From: Agapanthus africanus
Lineage: Eukaryota; Streptophyta; Magnoliopsida; Asparagales; Amaryllidaceae
Direction of reading: 5' to 3'
DNA: 64,000 bases
Assembly: GCA_030015575.1 (NCBI GenBank)
Contig: JASDDO010000016.1
Location: forward strand, 69,809,396-69,873,395
A program made the translations under genes and the position numbers. Below, one piece after another: positions 56,460 through 64,000 of the stretch. Positions within the stretch are counted from its first letter, which is position 1. Every line of letters starts with the position of its first letter. The notes beneath the pieces are model-generated. The model saw only the letters and a list, made by a program, of their open reading frames with translations. It had not been told where the DNA came from and ran no database searches.

Positions 56460-58674
56460 TGTTAGTTATATGTATGCCCTAGAGGCCATTACTGTACATT
56501 GGATGTATATTGTAGTGGATGCTGGGACATATATAGGGAGGACTTTCTTGCTCGACATGATAGTATGCTATCTGGTTGATCTTTACCTTAACGTGTATAC
56601 TGATTGTCTCTCTGTTACATATTGGTAAAGCCCTTAGGATGTGTGCTTGACTACCTGGACTATGATGCGGATCATACTAGTAGGGACATGGTAGTCCATA
56701 AGTACATCCTTCAAAGTCCCTAGTCGTGGGTGTATCGAGACGGGGCATCGATATACCAGAGTAGACTAGCGTGTACCTTCTCGACCCATACAGATGGGCG
56801 ATGGATGATCCCATATCCATCGGTGTTTGACATCAGAGATGATATACGGGTGCCCAGTAGAGACTGGGTACACTGGACGGACTCGCCGAGAACTCCTAGA
56901 TGGTATTATACCTCACGTCAGATGGCAGTTCTCTGGTGACACTGGTACAGAGTAGTCTGTTGACCCGAGATCGTCATAGAGTCTTGTGTGGTTCCCACTG
57001 TGCTTTGATTTCCATCTTACCACGTCCAAGAGGGCGTGCAAAACGGTGGTTTTTGGGTACAGTCCCGAGTCACATGGAGGCAATGAGCGATAGGAGGGGA
57101 TTCGTCTCTCCCGGTATAGGGGGTTGATGTTGCGCTGTGTTCGATTGGCTATAACAGGAAATCCCTGGCCAGGGTTGCTGAGATTTACTGGTAAGTGTTA
57201 CCAGTAGTTTCTCGAAGTGTTATAGACCTCATATCGACACGACTTATCGAGCTATTGGGGTCTGACGTTTACCACCCCTAGGCGAGATATGCGACATATC
57301 AGACGATCAGACCGGACTGTACGGTAGTGTTACTGGTTGGATTCACAGGAGTGTGAGCGGGAGTGTGAGTGGGCTTGCTCGTCGATCTTCTGATCGCTCA
57401 ATACCCGGGTGGCCGTTACGTTTAGCAGACCGCTTGCGGCTTGTGGATGTTTGATATGATCATCATCTGCTACCGGCGTATTGACGAGTCTTTAGAGTCC
57501 TACACAGAGGTTTCCTGGCTCAAGCGAAACGAAATAGGAGCGCATATGAGATATGTGCGGGACCGAGAATAATGCGTGTATGTGATACCGTATTTCATTC
57601 TCGCGATCAATGTGTCGAATGGTTGTATGCGATATAACCTAGTTATCGATTCAAGCGTTGATTCGATAAGCCGATACATAGGTTACTAGTCGGTTATATG
57701 CGATATGACCGGATCGTTAAATCAAATGTTGATTTAATGATTTAATGCATAATTATATATTTGATATATTACTTTGCATTAACTAGTATCGGTTCACTTT
57801 AAATGGATTTTCTCGCTCGGTTGTGCGCATTGCATATGCGATATGATTTTGTGCACTTGATTGTATCATGTTTGATGATACATGCTTTATGGTTAAGTGT
57901 AAAGAATTAAACCAAGGTTAAATTGTTGATTAGGGTTTTACTTATTCATTCATCTTATTTATTTATTCATTTTGAATAAATTGAAAGATAAATGAATGGT
58001 GGCTTCTTTTGTTTTTAGTTAAAGCTTCATGAAGCTTTGACTTGATGACTTTTTTGTACTCATCCTTAACCCTAACCATCAACCCAACCTTAGTCAATTC
58101 TCTACACTTAACTAAGGTAAAGATTATGATAAGTATTGTTTTATTTTCAATTTATCAAATAACTTATCATATTCTTCATCTTCTTCTTCTTCACTTCAAG
58201 AAAAAGCTTCACAAGCTTTAATCGCAAAGTGAGAATTAGAGTGAGAAATCCAATTCTAAAGTCTACCCACTTCCTATTTCTTCATCCTCTACCTCTTGCC
58301 AAGTAGTAGAGTTTGTTTCCTTCACAAGTTTTCAAGACTTGGTGAAGGTGGAGCTCGATCTAGTGATGCTTCGACGTAGATCATCTTCGGCACGTCGTCG
58401 ACGACCTAGCCCGTCCAGTCTCCGATGAAGCCGACGCTAGAGCCCGGATTCGATTTGGACAGCGGAGAGGACCTCATCTCGGAGCCGTGGAGGTGGACAA
58501 ACGGATCTACAAAGGTTGTATTTCCGTATCTATTAGTTAAGTGTTAACTAGTTCTTGTTTTCGCCTAAACATCTAGTCTAAGATCCGTAGTCGGGTCTCT
58601 CGGCACCCATAATTTTTGAATTTGGCATGATCGATGCCTTGTGAGACCTCACTTGAGTACCTAGGAACCCTACA
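56460..58674 (+). repeat. Element D 5' LTR
   Basis: 2,215 bp, TGTTAGTTATATG...CCCTACA. It contains CGCCGAGAACT / AGTTCTCTGGTG near 56884-56938, the palindrome CCCTGGCCAGGG near 57164 and TACTGGTAA-GTG-TTACCAGTA at 57186-57206. The donor-like ATCTACAAAG|GTTGTA lies near 58504-58519. Confidence 0.93.
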
Positions 58675-58675
58675 G

Positions 58676-58687
58676 TGGTATCAGAGC
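58676..58687 (+). other. Element D primer-binding site
   Basis: TGGTATCAGAGC, one base after the LTR. Confidence 0.95.
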
Positions 58688-61600
58688 CTAGCTAGAGCCT
58701 TAGGCGAAGTCTAGACGGAATTTGAAGTCCGAACGAACCCGAAACCCCGAATCAAACTTGCTCTCTGTCCAGATTTTAAATTTTGGATTTTTCAAGATTA
58801 AAAATATTCAGAAAATCAAGCAGGGTTTATTAGGAATTACTGCAAATTTCGTGGGCCCAATTCAATTTTTCCACCGCGGTTCCGCGGCATGAGCAAGGCT
58901 CATGCGGCGGATCCGCGGCCGTACGGCCACAGTATTTAAATTATTTTGTACAGTAATTCTTAGTTTCCAGTGGTGATGTTTCTGGGAATTTTTAATAATT
59001 TTTCAAGAGTTGCATTTTCTGCAGTTGTTTTGGGGATTCGTACGTTCGATCGGATTATCTAATTTTGTCTGTGTGGCTTTCCGGATAAATTTTTGGATAT
59101 GTTAAAAAGTTCGACCGGATATAAATACCCGATTTTTCCCCTGTCGGGAAATTTCCAAGTGTTGGATTTTTCCGTAGTTTAACGACGTTCTAAGTAGTGC
59201 AAGTAACGCGATGGACCCTCTAGAAGACAACAAACCTTAACTCGATTATGTGACCGTCTTGAACTGCCCTTTGAACCTTCGGGTTTGGGGCAGTACGGCG
59301 TGCCACATGTGAGGCGTTGGCTTGACCCTTCTACAGCTGGACCGTTGGTACTGAGGCACGAACTGAATGTTGTTAGACTTATTTCATGTGTTGATCTGTA
59401 TCGGGAAAACTTGGGTGTTTGACTGTTCGATCGAAAAGTTTAACATTTTCTGTTTATCTGGAATGGGATACAATAATTGGAATTCACAAAAGTTATGTGA
59501 TAACTGAATGAATGTTATAAACATAGCAGTTTAGTCTCACTTGATCGGTTGCCACGGAATTTTGATGTGATCAAAAGTCCGTCGCAATCACGTAGCGTAC
59601 GCGGATATTCGCCGGGTAAACTTAATAGACAGCCTCGCCCCATAGCCCCGACAAAGTGACTGTAGGAGAACCCCGTCGCCGAAAGCATCCGTTCGGGTGC
59701 TCGCGGTAGCGGTGTTCCGCCTTGGTGCACTTTGTCGACGGTATCGGGGGTGCGGCCGCCTACTAAAGTTTGCGACGAGCATTCGATCAGGATATCGGGA
59801 ATCCTGTTGAATTCCCCGACTTAATGTTGAAAAGAGTTTTCGATAATGAGACTAAAATGCGGGGTTTATAATTGTTAGGCATGCGATGTCTAAGTAATTC
59901 ATTTGGTCAGGCATGCGATGTCTGAGGTGGTTGCGGATTCCAACTGTTGTAGTTTTACACTTTCTTTTCTGTGACCGTAAGTGTAATATATGATATCGCC
60001 GGTTTCGTTGCTATATGTCAACGACAATTGGGATGCGCATATTTACTTACGTTGATGACATGTGATGTTATGTGTTGCTGGATATGTTATATTGGATCGT
60101 CGTGTTTGAATAGCCGGGGGTTTTTATGTGAGATGAGTGTTTTTCATTTTCATTCATGTAAAAACTTGTATGTAATATTCTTTTATTTGGGGCACTTCCA
60201 GGTAGCGGAAGTAGTCACCGTTTGTATATTATTTACTTTTCCGCACTAGGATAGACCCAAGGAGGGGAGCACAAGTAACCGGGTTCTGGAGTCCAGTGGG
60301 AGACCAACTCGAGGAGTCGAGTCCGGGTCTCCTAACTCTAGAATTGGTAGGGTTGCTTGCTGCTCTCGTAGGGGTCTAGGGGTGTGGGTTTGGCTATTCA
60401 TCACGACCGTGGAATCCATGTTTTATACTGGCTCGTATTGAAAACACGGACGTCCTAAGATATCCAATATTTCATATGATTCTTCTGCTGCGATATCTGT
60501 GATGTGATCATGTGATGTTCTGTGATAGATACAGTATATAGTATATATGATATATTATATAGACGTTACTTATGTTTTACACCCGCGCTAGCCCTGCCCC
60601 GCTCTGTCGTTAGTTACCTAACCTAACGGTGCACGAGGGGACATCGAAGCGAATGCGGATGGCATAAGTGTACGTCATATCTATCTGTGATGTTTAGGTA
60701 CTTAAATGATGGGACTTCATTAATGTGATTAATGAAAGTAAAAGAAACCTAAGATGTTGTAGAATCGAATTTCAAAATAAAACAGGTAGCTACAGTTCTT
60801 GCTTTGCACAGCGGTATACGTGATATATCCTGCACCTTATTCGATGAGGAAAGGACCGAGATCCCTTCACCGGGAGTGACTCCTTTAGCAATGACTGGCA
60901 GATGCTACACATTCGGTTTGTCTTTTGATAGCTTTTAAGTGTTTTTGCTTTGCACTGTGATATATATGATATATCCCGCACCTCATTCGACGAGGAAAGG
61001 ACCGACGATCCCTTCACCGGGAGTGACTCCTTTAGCAAAACTAGAAAAGCCTCAAAAACACTCCATTTCAAAATCATTTGATTCTACAACGATATCAAGT
61101 TCATTACGCAATAGGTTTTCAGAAAAACCTGTCGTAGCCCTCCGTCATTTCAGATAAGTAGTAGTTAGTATTCGTGCTGCATTTGTTGGCCTTTGTCAAG
61201 GCGCAGTGTGCGGTAGCTAACTGGTGCTTATCTGCTTATGCATATGATGCAGATTGGGTTAGGGTAGTAGTGCGACCTTGTTGGCCTTTGTCAAGGGCCG
61301 TGCGGGTGGGTTTAATTCAATCAGGAAATGACGGGTTGAACTTGACTAGCATCCTATGGTTTGTTGGCCTTTGTCAAGGTCATAGGAGGTTAGGGGCAAA
61401 ATATTATCGGGAATTTCAAGTGTTGAAATTTGCAATGAGATTGCATACCTTCTATGAGATAGTTGGATCCCGATACCCGCTGCGAGTAAGCGTTACTCCT
61501 GGGAGAGTTTTATACATTACAATTAGCCGATCAAGTAGGTGTCTAGAAAGGTGTTAACAAGGTTACGCCTCTGGGAAAACGAGGTTTACATTAATTAGGT

Positions 61601-61824
61601 TCGTGCGAAAGCACCGGGGACCTCCCTCAAAGTACCGACACTGGCCTGGCTGAAAGATTGGTGAACTTGTAGTGTGTAATTAATCCCGGCTAGTCTTTCC
61701 TTTTACGGTTTGAAGGAAGATTTGATAAAAAGCAGTGGGAGCCATCCTGATTAGATAAAATAATAACCAATCTATTCTTGCAAGAGCGCACGCTGAGTGT
61801 TTTCTTCTCTCTCTCTCCTGGTAG
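58688..61824 (+). other. Element D leader, about 3.1 kb, non-coding
   Basis: The longest leader here. GC-rich stem at 58874-58918 (outer CCGCGG / CCGCGG, inner GCATGAGC / GCTCATGC); a block shared with C and G near 59211-59355; a roughly 147-bp direct duplication around 60855 and 61002 (GATCCCTTCACCGGGAGTGA); three hairpins at 61177-61387; and a pyrimidine tract ending GGTAG at 61801-61824. No credible gene. Confidence 0.83.
61177..61387 (+). ncRNA. Triple-hairpin region in the element D leader (candidate RNA structure)
   Basis: Three copies of TTGTTGGCCTTTGTCAAGG. Basal stems CTGC / GCAG (61177-61206), CCTTG / CAAGG (61276-61296) and TCCTATGG / TCATAGGA (61352-61387). The last has a C-G pair where F, A and E have T-A, a compensatory change. 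Confidence 0.62.
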
Positions 61825-61829
61825 CGACC

Positions 61830-64000
61830 ATGTCACGCCTTAATCAAGATAATAATACGGATTATTGACCGAACCCGCTTATTATACTGAGCTGGGGAAC
61901 GTTGGTCCCGCTCCAACTTATAATTGTTATAAGACAGAGCAGGAATTTGGGGAATACCAGATTTCCCGTGCCGCCCAAACGAAGAGAGTGCATGATGATG
62001 CATCATCTTCGGGTGTGTTCATTATACAGAACTGTTTCTCAGTATCCTCTGCATCCATGGTATATGATACCGGATCAGGATCCCAGATATGTAATCTGTT
62101 ACATAGGGCTACAAAAGGGTAGAAAAACTGAGAACGGGTGATAAGTTTCATGAGGCAGAAAACGGGGCAAGTGTTGCAGCCAAGTCTGTTGGTCACTGTC
62201 ACCCTGTATAGTAATACATTGATTCTGAACGAATGTTATTAGATACCGAACCTGATATACAAAATCATATCTGTCTCTTTATTAGTAAAGAAATGATAAA
62301 ATTTTGTATTGTTGGATAATGTTTTGAACATTTCCTATATCAAAAGTTGATCGGTTCAGGCACGTTATCTAAAAGCATTGATGTTCTAAATCAAACTACA
62401 GTTCTTAGTATATGGAACACACACAAGAGGAATAGTTCAGAAATGGATGGATCCTTCTTGAGGTATTGTAGACTAGGTCATATCAATGCGACCCGACTAG
62501 CTGGAGTTACATATAGATGCATATTTAAATTAATTTGAATTTACATCTTGTGAAACTCGCCAGTCATGTCACAAAGATAAGATGACCATAGCTCTGTTTT
62601 TTGGAAACAGAGAAAGAGTTAGTGAACTCTTGGGATGATACATGTTGATGTATGTAGGTCCCCTGTCTACACATGCCAAGACTGGTTCTTTATACTTCAT
62701 TACGTTCTCTGATGATCTCTTTAGATTCAGACATATGTTCTTGTTGAAACACAAGTCCGAACCTTTTGAGATATTCACAGAATATAAGCGAGAAGTAGAG
62801 AACCAAAATACGGGTATAAATATTATGTCCTTTGATGTGATCAAGGAGGAGAATACTTGTGCATGGAATTCCTGGACTATTCTAAAGGAGAATGAGATTC
62901 TCTCTCAGCATTACTCCTCCGTATACACCATAGCACGATGGTATATCGGGGCGGAGCAGATACACCCTATTTGATATGGTGTGCTCTATGATGAGTAATA
63001 CTGAGTTACCTATTTCCTTTTAGGGGGTTATGCACTTGAGAATCTGCATACCTATTGAATAGGTTTCTAATCAAATCAGTAGCCTACCATTTCATATGTG
63101 ATATGGAATGGGAAGAGCCCATATCTTAAATTAGTTAAGATTTGGGGTTGTTCGGCCTATGTCTAAAAGCAGAATCTGGACAAGCTCGTGGCAACGTCTG
63201 CAAAGTAGAACTGGAAAGGTTCCAGCTATACAAAATACAGCAGATGATTTGATAGAGCCGATGGATTCAGTAGATTCCAATGAACCTCAGCCTCTCCGCC
63301 GATCTAGTAGGGTTCCTCACCCACCTGAGAGATACTTCGGTTTCTCTATGACAGTGGGAGCGAGGATTGCATCATGAGATGATGACCCAACTAGTTTCGA
63401 GCTGTCCATCAAGAGTAGGGACTCTGTAAGAATGGCTGGATGTTTAGCGATCTGAGATGGAATCCTTATACACCAACAAAGTATGGACTTTAGTTGCTAT
63501 ATCTGAAGGGTTAAATCCCCATCAGGAGCAAGTATATCTTGAGAAGATTACTTGGTGTACATGGAAAGGTTGAGACTTTCAAAGCTAGACTTGTTAAAGG
63601 TTTTCGTCATTGACCAGGCGTGGGTAATGATGAAACCTTTTTCAAGTAGCTATGCTTAAGTCCATCCAGATCCTACTTGCCACGGCTACATACCATGACT
63701 ACGATATCTGGTGGTTGGGTGTCATGACTGCTTTTCTAAATGATGTTTTAGAAGAGTGTGTCTATAAGTACACAGCCAGAGGGCCTCGTAGACAGTGGGA
63801 GCAGCGGAAACGTGTGCAAGATGCTTTATAGGATAAAGCAGGCATCGCGGAGTTGGAACATCTGTTTTGATGGATTAGTCAAAGAAGTTGACATCATCAA
63901 AATGGTAGATGAACCTTGTATAAACAAAAAGGTAGTAGGGAGTATGGTAGTGATCCTCGTAGAGTACGTGGATGACATACTCTTGATAAGAAAGGAGTCT
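61830..64000 (+). pseudogene. Element D gag-pol relic (gag mostly deleted)
   Basis: ATG at 61830-61832 is followed by a stop after 12 codons. Only about 160 bp separate it from the protease, against about 850 bp in B, so most of gag is gone. Protease keeps DTGSGS (near 62065-62085). Integrase is recognisable at 62347-62538 (YCRLGHIN) and 62642-62974 (FITFSDD), then VPHPPERYFGF near 63318-63345. RT follows from about 63650 and keeps YVDD near 63966-63978. Many stops and shifts. It lacks about 130 bp near 63190 that relic R retains. Confidence 0.85.

Larger units (their letters stand above)
56460..64000 (+). mobile_element. Ty1/copia retrotransposon D (plus strand, runs off the window)
   Basis: The 5' LTR, primer site, leader and decayed coding region are present; the 3' end lies beyond 64000. 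The LTR family is the same as the solo LTR at 16165-18383 and close to C. It is inserted in the first 180 bp of gypsy element H. Gag is largely deleted and pol is broken, so it is non-autonomous. Confidence 0.9.

Overview
This window is plant nuclear DNA made almost entirely of nested LTR retrotransposons. The evidence is Ty1/copia polyproteins with the order gag, protease, integrase, reverse transcriptase, RNase H; primer-binding sites matching the 3' end of initiator methionine tRNA; chromovirus-like Ty3/gypsy LTRs starting TGTAACA; and a fragment of a plant bZIP17/bZIP28-type transcription factor gene. The species cannot be told from the sequence. No intact host gene, rRNA or tRNA gene was seen.

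Layout. 1-1000 and 12954-13418: a minus-strand gypsy LTR split by copia element A (1001-12948, minus, 5-bp target duplication GAGAG). The 3' LTR of A holds a solo gypsy LTR (2104-3708) with a 56-bp G-box tandem array. 13419-15747 and 28367-31747: a plus-strand gypsy-like element (G) with no visible pol and a repeat-rich 3' half, split by copia element B (15748-28366, plus). The 5' LTR of B holds a second solo LTR (16165-18383). 31748-43123: a rearranged block with a minus LTR fragment fused to plus element C, element F inserted in the leader of C, decayed coding sequence and a scrap of a C-type 3' LTR. 43124-43723 and 52619-52675: a minus-strand copia relic (R) split by copia element E (43724-52618, minus, target duplication GAGCG), the best preserved polyprotein here. 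52676-56459: a gypsy element (H) whose LTR appears to contain a 1.3-kb host bZIP fragment. 56460-64000: copia element D (plus), inserted in H and running off the window.

The copia copies (A, B, C, D, E, F) are relatives whose LTRs fall into several families. They share a long leader of 2-3 kb between primer-binding site and gag. Reading the copies against each other shows RNA-structure-like elements that pair in every copy while the bases change: a GC-rich stem-loop just after the primer-binding site, three consecutive hairpins with a common apical motif in the leader, and at least two hairpins in the LTR. A pyrimidine tract ending in CAG or TAG lies just before gag in each copy where gag survives, and donor-like sites lie in the LTRs, which suggests an intron in the leader. 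This unrecognised set of leader and LTR structures, and the host transcription-factor fragment inside an LTR, are the two results most worth following.

None of the coding regions is intact. A, B and E each have a few stops and frameshifts; F, R and D are much more decayed. All statements on identity and covariation come from reading by eye.
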